Numbered from the stretch's first letter, positions 1 to 7,631 are shown. The stretch is DNA of 64,000 nucleotides from Taklimakanibacter lacteus (GCA_003576695.1 QOZQ01000010.1:1-64000); one strand, 5' to 3'. The notes: generated from the sequence alone by a model not told the origin. A program made the numbers and translations.

Positions 1-1
1 A

Positions 2-352
2 CCGGACTTCAGCCTGTTGCTGCGCGGCGACCTTCTGCTCGCCGAATTCGAGTTCGGCGGCGCCGATGCCGACTGGGATGGCTTTGCGATCACCGGCGAG
101 GGTGAGTATCTGGTGTGGGATCAGGGTCTGTCGCTGTTTGCTGGCGCCCGCTATGCCGAGCGGGAGTTCGATCCTGATGGTTCGAGCACGTCTCTCGATA
201 TCGACGATTTCCAGGTCTATGGCGGTGTGAAATTCTACTTCGGGCAGGATGGCACGCTGCTTGAGCGTCAGCGCACCGGGCCGATCGACAACACCAGCGT
301 CTTCGATGAGAAGCTGCCGAGGCTGATAGGCGGCATAGCCATCGTCGACTAA
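2..352 (+). CDS. Outer-membrane beta-barrel protein, copy 1 (3' part only)
   Basis: The window opens inside this gene, in the frame that starts at base 2. About 116 C-terminal residues are visible and they match the C-termini of the next two genes almost residue for residue. The pattern is alternating aromatic/hydrophobic and polar residues with many Asp and Gly, as in beta-barrel strands, including DFSLLLRGDLL and QVYGGVKFYFGQ. The tail after the last strand carries the ERQRTGPIDNTSVF block shared by all copies. The role is probably structural or porin-like in the outer membrane; no substrate can be inferred. Signal peptide and start codon lie upstream of the window. Confidence 0.8.
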   Translation, partial: PDFSLLLRGDLLLAEFEFGGADADWDGFAITGEGEYLVWDQGLSLFAGARYAEREFDPDGSSTSLDIDDFQVYGGVKFYFGQDGTLLERQRTGPIDNTSVFDEKLPRLIGGIAIVD

Positions 353-375
353 GGCGGAGTTGATAGATAATGGCA

Positions 376-410
376 GGGGGTCGGTGAAAGCCGGTCCCCG
401 TCCTATTTGG
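376..410 (+). terminator. Hairpin terminator after OMP copy 1
   Basis: A ten-pair stem (376-385 with 390-399, using three G-T wobbles) closes a GAAA loop and is followed by a weak T-containing tail. The GAAA loop and flanking GCCGGTCC arm recur in the terminator after copy 2, so the terminator was probably duplicated with the gene. Confidence 0.55.
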
Positions 411-634
411 CCCAGCTGCTGGCGCGTGTTCAGGAAAAGTGGGCGCCGGCTTTCCGCCCGATCCCGCGCTGACCTTGAGAATCCAAATCAGGGAAGAGCT
501 GGGTTCTCCTGTGACTTTCCGGCAACAGCAGAAAATTACTTGGTGAAGGTTGCCTCGCCGGCATTGAGTATCCTGGGGGGAATCTGTCTAATAGACCGGA
601 GAGGGTTGATTTAATTCCTTTGTGGGGATCACTG

Positions 635-1561
635 ATGATCAAGAGATTGAAGCTTTCCGCCAGCGCCGCTGCGCTGATGCTGCTTGTCGGGGGCGCTGTG
701 TCGTCGGCGCAGGCTGCCGACGTGATGGATCCGGGCTGCATGTTGTCGGGTTCGGTGGCGGCCGGCTTCCTGTATGACTGGCAGACGCTGGAGATTGACG
801 GCAGCAACGAGGATTTCGACATCGACTGGTCGACGCCGTTTGGCGAGGGTGCGGGCCTTGTGACCTGCGGCGGCTTCAACGCCCAGGCGGATGTCGCCTA
901 TTACGCCCATTCCGGCGATTTGGACGATATATCGAGCAAGGATGCCGACCTCGACCAGACCAATTCGCATATTGGCGGCGCGCTGTTCTACCGCGATCCG
1001 TCCAGCTGGGCTGGCGGCCTTCAGGCGTCGTGGATTTCGCAGGATATCTTCGGCAAGGACATCGATGTGTTCCGGGTCGGCCTGTTCGGCGAGTTCTATC
1101 TGGATGATGTGTTCACGCTCGGCGGTTCGGCGCATTACTATAACGCCGACTGGCCGGAAGGGGTGGACGAGGATGGTTTCCAGCTTGCGGCGTGGGGCCG
1201 GTTCTATGCGACGCCTGACTTCAGCCTGTTGCTGCGCGGCGATCTTCTGCTCGCCGAGTTCGACGCGGGTGGCAACGAGGGTGCCGACTGGGATGGTTTT
1301 GCGATCACCGGCGAGGGTGAATATCTCGCATGGGATCAAGGTCTGTCGCTGTTTGCTGGCGCCCGCTATGCCGAGCGGGAGTTCGATATTGATAATTCGA
1401 GCGCAGCTGTCGATATCGACGATTTCCAGGTCTATGGCGGTGTGAAATTCTACTTCGGGCAGGATGGCACGCTGCTTGAGCGTCAGCGCACCGGGCCGAT
1501 CGACAACACCAGCGTCTTCGACGAAAAGCTGCCGAAATTTCTGCTCGGTCCCGCCAGCTAG
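635..1561 (+). CDS. Outer-membrane beta-barrel protein, copy 2
   Basis: A 308-residue secreted protein. The ATG at 635 is chosen over an upstream in-frame TTG (620) because it is followed directly by a classic signal peptide: MIKRLK, a hydrophobic core, then cleavage near SAQA-ADV. The mature part is acidic, rich in Gly, Asp and aromatic residues, and has no hydrophobic helix, which fits an outer-membrane beta-barrel. Two cysteines (in DPGC and VTCGG), conserved in copy 3, could form a disulfide. A 112-base stretch (1410-1521) is identical to 195-306 of copy 1. It stands alone between terminators with about 280 bases of leader. Porin-like is the best description; specificity is unknown. Confidence 0.8.
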   Translation: MIKRLKLSASAAALMLLVGGAVSSAQAADVMDPGCMLSGSVAAGFLYDWQTLEIDGSNEDFDIDWSTPFGEGAGLVTCGGFNAQADVAYYAHSGDLDDISSKDADLDQTNSHIGGALFYRDPSSWAGGLQASWISQDIFGKDIDVFRVGLFGEFYLDDVFTLGGSAHYYNADWPEGVDEDGFQLAAWGRFYATPDFSLLLRGDLLLAEFDAGGNEGADWDGFAITGEGEYLAWDQGLSLFAGARYAEREFDIDNSSAAVDIDDFQVYGGVKFYFGQDGTLLERQRTGPIDNTSVFDEKLPKFLLGPAS

Positions 1562-1665
1562 CGTTTTCGGCGAAGAGGATTCGCGCCAAGTCAATGTATT
1601 GGAGCAAATTTCTATCGCCAAAGCCTTGAGCTTTGGCGATTACTTGGGGCGGACTCGATGGAGTT

Positions 1666-1700
1666 GAGGGGACTGGCGAAAGCCGGTCCTCTTTCTTTTT
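1666..1700 (+). terminator. Rho-independent terminator after OMP copy 2
   Basis: GAGG(G)GACTGGC pairs with GCCGGTCCTC around a GAAA loop, with one bulge and one wobble, followed at once by TTTCTTTTT. It is a strong intrinsic terminator and is related in sequence to the one after copy 1. Confidence 0.8.
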
Positions 1701-1903
1701 GGACTTGATCAGTACGGGCTTTTTTTCCTGGCATTTCCTGTCCCTGCGCCTGTGTGACGGGCTCCTCGACTGTGGCTTTCGGGTCACAGTCCTGGGGAAA
1801 TATGGTTTTCCCTCAGGTAATTCCTCTTTTGCGGTTGGCCGTTGCAGCAGTTTGAGGGTATCTGTCCATTCAGAGGGGCACTCGATGTTGGGGAATCGAC
1901 AAA

Positions 1904-2890
1904 ATGACCAATAGGCTGAAACTTTCGGTGAGCGCTGCGGCTCTGGCGCTGCTTGTCGCGGGGGGCGCATCATCGGTGCAGGCCGCCGACGTCGTGGCGG
2001 ATCCGGGCTGTACGCTGTCAGGCTCGGTGATGGCCGGCTACATGTATAACTGGCAGGACTTCTCCGCCGAAAACGACGAAGGAGAAGACGCCGATGGTGA
2101 TGTCGAGTGGAGCACGCCGTTTGGCGAGGGCGCCGGCCTCGTGACCTGCGGCGGCTTCAATGTCCAGGCGGACATCGCTTACTATGCGCATTCCGCCGAT
2201 ATCGACGATATTTCGGGCAAGGATGTCGATCTCGACCAGACCAATACGCATATTGGCGGCGCACTGTTCTATCGCGACCCGTATTCCTGGGCTGGCGGTG
2301 TTGGCGCCTCATGGATTTCACAGGATATCTTCGGCAAGGACATCGATATCTTCCGCGTCGGCCTGTTCGGCGAATTCTATTTCGACGACATGTTCACGCT
2401 GGGTGCCTCGGCGCATTACTACAATGCCGACTGGGTCGAGGGGAAGGACGAGGACGGGTTCGAGCTCGCGGCCTGGGGCCGGTTCTATGCGACGCCCGAC
2501 TTCAGCCTGTTGCTGCGCGGCGATCTTCTCTTCGCCGAATATGATATCTCGAACGCTCCCAACGACGTGGACTTAGATCTCAGCGGCTTCGCGATCACCG
2601 GCGAGGCCGAGTATCTCGTGTGGGACCAGGGCCTGTCGGTCTTCGGCGGCGCTCGTTATGCCGACCGGGAGCTTGATATCGACGATGGCGGTGATGACGT
2701 GGAGCTCGAGGTTGAGGACTTCCAGGTCTTTGCGGGCATCAAATTCTACTTCGGCCAGGGCACCACGCTGGTCGAGCGTCAGCGTACCGGGACGGTCGAC
2801 AATACCAGCGTATTCAATGAGAAGCTGCCGAGCTTCTTGCCATCCGCTGCGGTGGGCGCAATTGACGCCGAGGGTGGCGGCATCCCCTGA
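1904..2890 (+). CDS. Outer-membrane beta-barrel protein, copy 3
   Basis: A 328-residue paralogue of copies 1 and 2. It begins MTNRLKLSVSAAALALL with a signal peptide ending near SVQA-ADV. The same two cysteines, the WSTPFGEGAGLVTCGGF block, the FRVGLFGEFYFDD strand and the ERQRTGTVDNTSVF tail are present. It is longer than copy 2 through small acidic insertions in probable loops and a Gly/Ala-rich C-terminal extension after LPSF. Nucleotide divergence from copy 2 is clearly greater than between copies 1 and 2, so it is the older duplicate. It has its own terminator at 2918. Probable outer-membrane porin-like protein with unknown substrate. Confidence 0.8.
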   Translation: MTNRLKLSVSAAALALLVAGGASSVQAADVVADPGCTLSGSVMAGYMYNWQDFSAENDEGEDADGDVEWSTPFGEGAGLVTCGGFNVQADIAYYAHSADIDDISGKDVDLDQTNTHIGGALFYRDPYSWAGGVGASWISQDIFGKDIDIFRVGLFGEFYFDDMFTLGASAHYYNADWVEGKDEDGFELAAWGRFYATPDFSLLLRGDLLFAEYDISNAPNDVDLDLSGFAITGEAEYLVWDQGLSVFGGARYADRELDIDDGGDDVELEVEDFQVFAGIKFYFGQGTTLVERQRTGTVDNTSVFNEKLPSFLPSAAVGAIDAEGGGIP

Positions 2891-2917
2891 GACACGGTTG
2901 ATCTGGTGACATGGAGA

Positions 2918-2948
2918 GGCCCGCCGCGGTTTGGCGGGCCTTTTCTTT
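2918..2948 (+). terminator. Rho-independent terminator after OMP copy 3
   Basis: A perfect eight-pair GGCCCGCC/GGCGGGCC stem (2918-2925 with 2933-2940) with a seven-base loop is followed by TTTTCTTT. It separates the OMP tandem from the acyltransferase operon. Confidence 0.85.
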
Positions 2949-3211
2949 CGATGCGCGGTCAGGAGCATCGGAAAGCCACGACTCTCACCGCAATTTCAGG
3001 TAGTTAGAGAAGATCTCGCCAGAGTTGAAGGCTTTTGGCGATAAGGGGTCGCCCCGGCATATTGATTGGAAGGATCCCTTTTTGCGAAGCGATTCCCCTT
3101 TGCCGGGATGCGCGCTAGATAAGGGGCCGGACCGGCCGGCGCCTCCGGGCCTTGGCCTTTTCGTCATCCGGGGATAGAACGCGCTGGCTTCCAAGTCGTG
3201 AAATCGAGCTC

Positions 3212-3766
3212 ATGTCGCAAACAAAAGAACTTCAGACCAAGCGCTTCAGCCTTCGCCCGATCACCCCGGACATGGTCAGTGACAACTGGATAAGATGGAC
3301 CGGCGATCCGGTTCTCATGTCGCAGATGAACGCGCGCGTGGTGAAGCTTTCGCGCGCCGACCTGCAGCGTTATGTCGTCGCCGTCTGGAAGAGCAAGAGG
3401 ATGATCATCGGAATCTATGCGCGTACCGGCGCCGACCATATCGGGATCTATGAGGTGGCGGTCGATCCCCGCAATGCCAATATTACCCTTGATGCGCTTG
3501 TGGACCAGCAGAGATATGTCTTGCCGAACGTGCTGGCGGAAACGGATCCGGTGCTGCTGCGGTTTTTCGCCGGTGACCAGCGCATCGAAAAGGCGATAGC
3601 GCAGGTTGTCGAGACGAATGCCCCCCTCATCAGCCACTATGAAGCGACTGGCTGGGTGAAGGAAGGCGTTCTGCGGCAGGAGGTTCACGCAGCTTCCGGC
3701 AACCGCCGTCTCGATGTCGTCCAGTTCGGCAGGATCCTTGCGAGCGAGCAGCCAGAGAGAACCTGA
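3212..3766 (+). CDS. GNAT-family acyltransferase (first of three)
   Basis: A 184-residue protein that opens the GNAT/P450/ACP operon. The ATG at 3212 is preferred because residues encoded upstream in the same frame look non-coding. The fold is suggested by the N-terminal FSLRPITPDMV strand-helix, typical of RimJ/RimL-like GNATs, and a C-terminal NAPLISHYEATGWVKEG segment matching the last acetyltransferase helix and strand. It resembles the next two genes in layout (xxRP start, IGIY strand, late neighbour-helix) but is the most divergent. Family knowledge says GNATs transfer an acyl group from CoA, sometimes from ACP, to an amine or hydroxyl. Acceptor unknown. The stop at 3764-3766 is one base from the next start. 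Confidence 0.65.
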   Translation: MSQTKELQTKRFSLRPITPDMVSDNWIRWTGDPVLMSQMNARVVKLSRADLQRYVVAVWKSKRMIIGIYARTGADHIGIYEVAVDPRNANITLDALVDQQRYVLPNVLAETDPVLLRFFAGDQRIEKAIAQVVETNAPLISHYEATGWVKEGVLRQEVHAASGNRRLDVVQFGRILASEQPERT

Positions 3767-3767
3767 G

Positions 3768-4391
3768 ATGGCCAAGCTCCCGCCTCCCGATTTCGTGCTC
3801 GCGAGCGAAAACTTCGTCATTCGTCCGCTCGTCCGCGGCGATGCCAGCCCCAAGCTCGAGTCCTGGATAGACGACGAGAATGCTGCGGCGATGCTGAATA
3901 CGCCGCGGCGCAGCTGGACGGTCGCTCAGCAGGAAGATTTCTTTGGGCGGCATGAGGGCCAGCAGCAGCGCCTCATTCTGGGTATATTTCCCAAGCAGGC
4001 CAGGGAGCCGATTGGCCTGTTCATCGTGAAGGTCGCTGTGAGGGACGGTGTTTTCGTCATATCCCATCTGATCGGTGACAAGGCCTGGCGCGGCAAGAGC
4101 ACGACTTTCGAGGCTTCCGAGGCCGTCTACGACTATTTCTTCAACACCCTGGGCTACGACAAGGCCAAGGCGAATGTCCGCCCCGAGAACAAGGCGATGT
4201 TGTGGCTTCTATACACCTATGCATGGCGCAAGGAGGTACGTCTCATCAGGCACCTGCGCCTGACCGGATCGCGGGAGCGGTCCGATCTCGTGGTATTCGG
4301 CATGCTGGCCGATGAGTGGCGGGCGCGGCACGAGAAGCTGCGATTCCACCCCCAGGGCAAGGCGGGAGCAGACTCGACGGTGCGATCATGA
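3768..4391 (+). CDS. GNAT-family acyltransferase (second of three)
   Basis: A 207-residue protein starting at ATG 3768, one base after the previous stop. It is a close paralogue of the gene at 4453. Shared blocks are PPPxFxLxSExFxIRPL at the start, MLNTxxRxWTVAxQ, LGIFPK, FFNxLxYxKAKANVRPxNxAM near residues 125-145, and VFGxLADxWR at the end. The KAKANVRPENKAM helix is where RimJ/RimL-type GNATs carry their ENxxS-like acyl-donor contact. Its TGA overlaps the ATG of the micro-ORF at 4388. Acceptor and donor are unknown; the two ACP genes downstream make an ACP-bound donor conceivable. Confidence 0.7.
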   Translation: MAKLPPPDFVLASENFVIRPLVRGDASPKLESWIDDENAAAMLNTPRRSWTVAQQEDFFGRHEGQQQRLILGIFPKQAREPIGLFIVKVAVRDGVFVISHLIGDKAWRGKSTTFEASEAVYDYFFNTLGYDKAKANVRPENKAMLWLLYTYAWRKEVRLIRHLRLTGSRERSDLVVFGMLADEWRARHEKLRFHPQGKAGADSTVRS

Positions 4392-4456
4392 GCGCATCTG
4401 AGTTGCCGGCGAGGTTGCCGGAAAAAATCGCCGATCGCCGGGACATCGCGCCATGA
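4388..4456 (+). CDS. Candidate 22-residue micro-ORF bridging two GNAT genes
   Basis: Reading from ATG 4388 gives 22 codons ending in TGA 4454-4456. The start overlaps the upstream stop as ATGA, and the stop overlaps the downstream ATG at 4453, again as ATGA. Without it, this would be the only junction in the operon with a 61-base gap. The peptide is mildly basic, with no hydrophobic segment or known motif. It may be a real small protein, a translational-coupling device that carries ribosomes to the third GNAT gene, or the remnant of a lost gene. Confidence 0.4.
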   Translation: MSASELPARLPEKIADRRDIAP

Positions 4457-5055
4457 ACGGCCTGCCGCCCCCCGGGTTCAGCATCGAGTCCGAGAACTTC
4501 ATAATTCGCCCTCTCGGGCGCGCGGACGCAACTCCGGCAATGGAGGCATGGACAGAAGACGAAGTCGTCGTCGAGATGTTGAACACGACGCCGCGGCGTT
4601 GGACGGTTGCGGAGCAGGTTGCCTATATCTCGCGTTACGACGGAAAGCGGACGCGCTACCTGCTCGGCATCTTTCCCAAAGCGGAGAGCACGCCGATCGG
4701 CTTCTTCATCGTGAGATTGCGACCGCACGACCAGCTGATGTTGGTGACGCACGCGTTGGGCCGGAAGGAATGGCGCGGGAGCGGTGCGTCGCGGGAGGCG
4801 TCCATAGCGATCTTCGATTTCTTTTTCAACAAGCTTTCCTACGCCAAGGCCAAGGCGAATGTTCGGCCGGACAACAGGGCGATGCAGTGGCTGCTGCTCA
4901 ATGGGGGCTGGCGGGTGGAGGCTCGTCTGCAAAAGCATCTGCGCAGGAGCTCCACCGGCGAGCGTATGGACATGCTCGTCTTCGGCATTCTGGCGGACGA
5001 TTGGCGGGTGAACCGGGACTTGGCGAAGACCGTGCGCAGGCGGGCCAAGCCATGA
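4453..5055 (+). CDS. GNAT-family acyltransferase (third of three)
   Basis: A 200-residue paralogue of the gene at 3768, sharing all the blocks listed there, including the KAKANVRPDNRAM helix and the WRGSGASREAS segment where GNATs usually bind the donor pyrophosphate. The start ATG 4453 overlaps the micro-ORF stop, and the TGA (5053-5055) overlaps the ATG of the P450-like gene. The pair probably arose by tandem duplication inside the operon and may act on two positions or two acceptors. The direct link to P450 and ACP genes points to a shared pathway, but the reaction cannot be deduced. Confidence 0.7.
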   Translation: MNGLPPPGFSIESENFIIRPLGRADATPAMEAWTEDEVVVEMLNTTPRRWTVAEQVAYISRYDGKRTRYLLGIFPKAESTPIGFFIVRLRPHDQLMLVTHALGRKEWRGSGASREASIAIFDFFFNKLSYAKAKANVRPDNRAMQWLLLNGGWRVEARLQKHLRRSSTGERMDMLVFGILADDWRVNRDLAKTVRRRAKP

Positions 5056-6077
5056 GGACCTCCGAGTTCCATCTCGCCGCAAATCGGCGTCAGCATTTTG
5101 CCGCCCTGGAACCGAAGGTCTGGCTTGAAACGTCGCTCTTGAGAACCTGGGTGATCGCCGATCCGCAGGTGATCGCCAAGGTGCTGCGCAGCCGGCATGC
5201 CGTCATCCTCAGCGTCGAGGAGTTCATCGATTCCATCGAGCGGGCCTATGATGTAACCTTCCCGTGCGTACGCTTTGCCGCGCGCCACCTGCCGCTTTTT
5301 CTCGAGGGCGATATCCATGCCGAACGGCGCCGGAGCTTTTCGCGCTACCTGGCCAGCCGGATGGCGGAGCTGGAGCGCCATCTTCCCGACCTCGTCGCGG
5401 GTCGGCTGGAGCCATTCCGGCGCAAGGGAGTTGTCGATCTCGTATCCGAGGTCACCGGGCCTCTGGTCCGCGATATCAATTCCATATTCGTCGAGCGGCA
5501 GGTGACCGAGGAGATCGGCGCCTTGAATCTCCTCGATCTGTTCGCGCTCAACAAAAGCGTGCGGCGGTTCAAGGATCTCGAGGAGCGAGTGGGTCGGGCG
5601 ATCGCGTTCCTGGCCGCCGAGGGAGAGGACGAAGACCTTCTCGGATCCCGCTTCTCGGCCCTGACCATGGGCTTCGAGACGCTGATGACCATGTTGACGG
5701 AGGATCTCCATACGGCATTTCACGATCATGCGGGTGATCGCGTGCGTCTGCCGGACTATCCGATAGAGACCGGCGTTCCGCTGAGTTACCGCAGGGCCGG
5801 AAGCGATTTCGAGATGGGTGGGTATGCTTTCAAGGCCGGCGATCTCCTTCGTCTTCAGATGCAGACGACGGGCTATTCCGGGCGCCGGGCGGATCGCGAG
5901 ACCATGTTCGGCGCGGGAACGCATTCCTGCGTCGGAAAGCAGGCATCCTTGCGGATCTGGAATGCGCTCAAGCAGGCGTTCGACGCGATGGAAGTCCGCG
6001 GTCGCGTCAAAGCCAGCGAGCTTGTCCCCTCCCACTACATGGTTCGCCACAGCTTTGTTCATGTCGAGGTGATCTGA
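5052..6077 (+). CDS. Short divergent cytochrome P450-like protein (module 1)
   Basis: A 341-residue protein with the P450 haem-ligand signature FGAGTHSCVG at residues 286-295 (Cys293). It also has a C-helix-like HAERRRSF segment near 89, an I-helix-like MGFETL (206-211) keeping the acid-alcohol E-T pair, and the YRRAGSDFEMGGY strand that precedes the meander. It is about 60 residues shorter than typical bacterial P450s. The missing part lies between the I helix and YRRA: the J/K-helix region is collapsed, and the near-universal ExxR motif is not present (the local sequence is PIETGVPLSYRR). Start ATG 5052 overlaps the preceding stop; the stop overlaps the ACP start. Likely a carrier-protein-dependent oxidase or a P450-derived non-oxidase. 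No ferredoxin gene is nearby. Confidence 0.75.
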   Translation: MRTSEFHLAANRRQHFAALEPKVWLETSLLRTWVIADPQVIAKVLRSRHAVILSVEEFIDSIERAYDVTFPCVRFAARHLPLFLEGDIHAERRRSFSRYLASRMAELERHLPDLVAGRLEPFRRKGVVDLVSEVTGPLVRDINSIFVERQVTEEIGALNLLDLFALNKSVRRFKDLEERVGRAIAFLAAEGEDEDLLGSRFSALTMGFETLMTMLTEDLHTAFHDHAGDRVRLPDYPIETGVPLSYRRAGSDFEMGGYAFKAGDLLRLQMQTTGYSGRRADRETMFGAGTHSCVGKQASLRIWNALKQAFDAMEVRGRVKASELVPSHYMVRHSFVHVEVI

Positions 6078-6337
6078 TGAACCGAGAGGAAGCAAAGTCG
6101 ATGCTTCTCGATGTGCTCCATTCGATGGAGCTTATTTCCAAGGTCGAGAGGGATGCTGCGGCCGCGCCCGGCGCCGACGACATCGAGCTCGGCAGGCTCG
6201 GTATCGACAGTATGGCAGTCGTTGACATATGCGTCGAGGTCGAGGGCAAGATCGGCCGGGAACTGCGCGTCGAGGAGATCATCGACAATCCCACCGTCGA
6301 TATGCTGGCGGCCCATCTCGCCAGTCCCGCGCCATGA
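6077..6337 (+). CDS. Acyl/peptidyl carrier protein (module 1)
   Basis: An 86-residue acidic protein with the carrier-protein fold signature. LGIDSMAVVDIC places the phosphopantetheine serine at Ser45 in the Asp-Ser context, and LRVEEIIDNPTVDMLAAHL matches helices III and IV. DSM replaces the usual DSL, and the residue set resembles stand-alone carriers of secondary metabolism more than AcpP. TGATG fuses it to the upstream P450-like stop, and its own TGA overlaps the next ATG. It probably tethers the substrate seen by the adjacent P450-like enzyme. The activating phosphopantetheinyl transferase must be encoded elsewhere. Confidence 0.85.
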   Translation: MNREEAKSMLLDVLHSMELISKVERDAAAAPGADDIELGRLGIDSMAVVDICVEVEGKIGRELRVEEIIDNPTVDMLAAHLASPAP

Positions 6338-7368
6338 AGTCCTACCAGCTCCATTTGGCGCGGGATCGGCGCGATTTGTTCGCGCAACTGTCTCCTGCCG
6401 TCTGGTGCGAAACCGGAATCCTGCGCACCTGGGTCGTGGCCGATCCTGCCCTGGTCACGCGGATCATGCGCCATCCGTCGACAGTCATTTCGGATTTGGC
6501 CGAGGCGGTCAGGACCGTCAGGACGAAATTCGCAATCGAACTCCCCAATATCGACTTTGCCTGCAGCGTCCTTCCCGTGCTGGTCAGCGATGACGTGCAT
6601 CCCGACATTCGGCGCGGCTTTGCCACGTTCCTCTCCGGCCGTCTTGTCGAGCTCAATGCCGAGCTTCCCGGCATGGTCGGGGCCAGCCTGGCACCGCTTG
6701 CCCGGCGGGGCCAGGTGGACATCATGGCAAGCGTCATCAGGCCGCTCATGCGCCGGTTGTTCTCGATTTTCCTCAAGGCCGACATGCCGGAGGATTTTCT
6801 GTCTCTGCATGTCATCGAGATCCTCTCCTTCAAGGCGATGGTCGGGCATCTGAAGAGCCTCGATGCGCGCATCGGCAGGGCGCTCAGCTTTCTGCGCGCG
6901 ACCTCTGCAGACGAAAGGGAGGTCGGCTGGAAGTTCATCTGCCTGGTTTTCGGGCTGGACTCGGTGACGATGATGCTGGCGGAGGGGATTGTAGCCGCGC
7001 TGCGGGAGTTCGAATCCGGGCGCACCGACGCCGTGAAGCTTCCCGATTTTCCGGTCGAAACCGGCGTTCCGGTCTCGCATCGCCGTGCAAAGAGCGATTT
7101 TGAGATAGATGGGCACAAGTTTGCCGCCGGCGACTGGATACGCCTGCAGATGCAGTCGCTCGGCTATTCGCCGGCGCCTGATGATCGAAAGTTCATCTTT
7201 GGAGCCGGTGCGCACTCTTGTCTCGGCAAGCAGGTCTCGCTGCGCATATGGGATGCCTTCAGGCAGGAATTTGACAGCTTGAACTTGCGGGCGCGGCTGA
7301 TCGACTACAGCATCTTCCCATCCCATTACATCATCTATCACGATTCCATTCAGCTAGAGGTATTCTGA
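6334..7368 (+). CDS. Short divergent cytochrome P450-like protein (module 2)
   Basis: A 344-residue paralogue of the protein encoded at 5052. The haem signature is FGAGAHSCLG at 289-298 (Cys296). The I-helix region reads FGLDSV, giving a D-S instead of an E-T acid-alcohol pair, and SHRRAKSDFEIDG matches the pre-meander strand. As in module 1, the J/K region is shortened and the ExxR position reads PVETGVPVSHRR, with no matching arginine. Both proteins end in a FPSHY/VPSHY block followed by a beta strand. The shared loss shows it predates the duplication and is not a sequencing error. Start and stop both overlap carrier-protein genes. Confidence 0.75.
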   Translation: MKSYQLHLARDRRDLFAQLSPAVWCETGILRTWVVADPALVTRIMRHPSTVISDLAEAVRTVRTKFAIELPNIDFACSVLPVLVSDDVHPDIRRGFATFLSGRLVELNAELPGMVGASLAPLARRGQVDIMASVIRPLMRRLFSIFLKADMPEDFLSLHVIEILSFKAMVGHLKSLDARIGRALSFLRATSADEREVGWKFICLVFGLDSVTMMLAEGIVAALREFESGRTDAVKLPDFPVETGVPVSHRRAKSDFEIDGHKFAAGDWIRLQMQSLGYSPAPDDRKFIFGAGAHSCLGKQVSLRIWDAFRQEFDSLNLRARLIDYSIFPSHYIIYHDSIQLEVF

Positions 7369-7619
7369 TGCAGTCTGACGCAGCGAAGGCCGCGATCCTG
7401 GACGTTTTGAAGGAGCTGGAGCTCCTTAACGACAAGGCCGAGATGCCGGATATCGAGTTTGCCAGCCTGAGCATTGACAGCATCAAGGTCGTCGATCTGT
7501 GTGTGGCGCTCGAGGAGCGGTTCGGGCGCGAGGTTTCGATCGAGGAACTGGTGGAGAACCCGACGGTGAACCAGTTGGCGGCCCATCTCGCCAAGGTAGC
7601 TGCGGTCAGGCAGGTCTGA
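7368..7619 (+). CDS. Acyl/peptidyl carrier protein (module 2)
   Basis: An 83-residue paralogue of the carrier at 6077. The attachment serine is Ser38 in LSIDSIKVVDLC, and VSIEELVENPTVNQLAAHL gives helices III and IV. The start ATG shares one base with the upstream P450-like stop (TGATG), repeating the junction of module 1. It is the last gene of the operon; the convergent polysaccharide gene ends twelve bases further on and no clear hairpin lies between them. Two dedicated carriers paired with two oxidase-like proteins suggest two parallel or successive tethered substrates. Confidence 0.85.
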   Translation: MQSDAAKAAILDVLKELELLNDKAEMPDIEFASLSIDSIKVVDLCVALEERFGREVSIEELVENPTVNQLAAHLAKVAAVRQV

Positions 7620-7631
7620 ACAGGAAAGTAT

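Noticed and set aside
4548-5051. Upstream in-frame extension of the first P450-like gene
   Set aside because: It overlaps the third GNAT gene in another frame, and the second P450-like protein starts at the equivalent of 5052.
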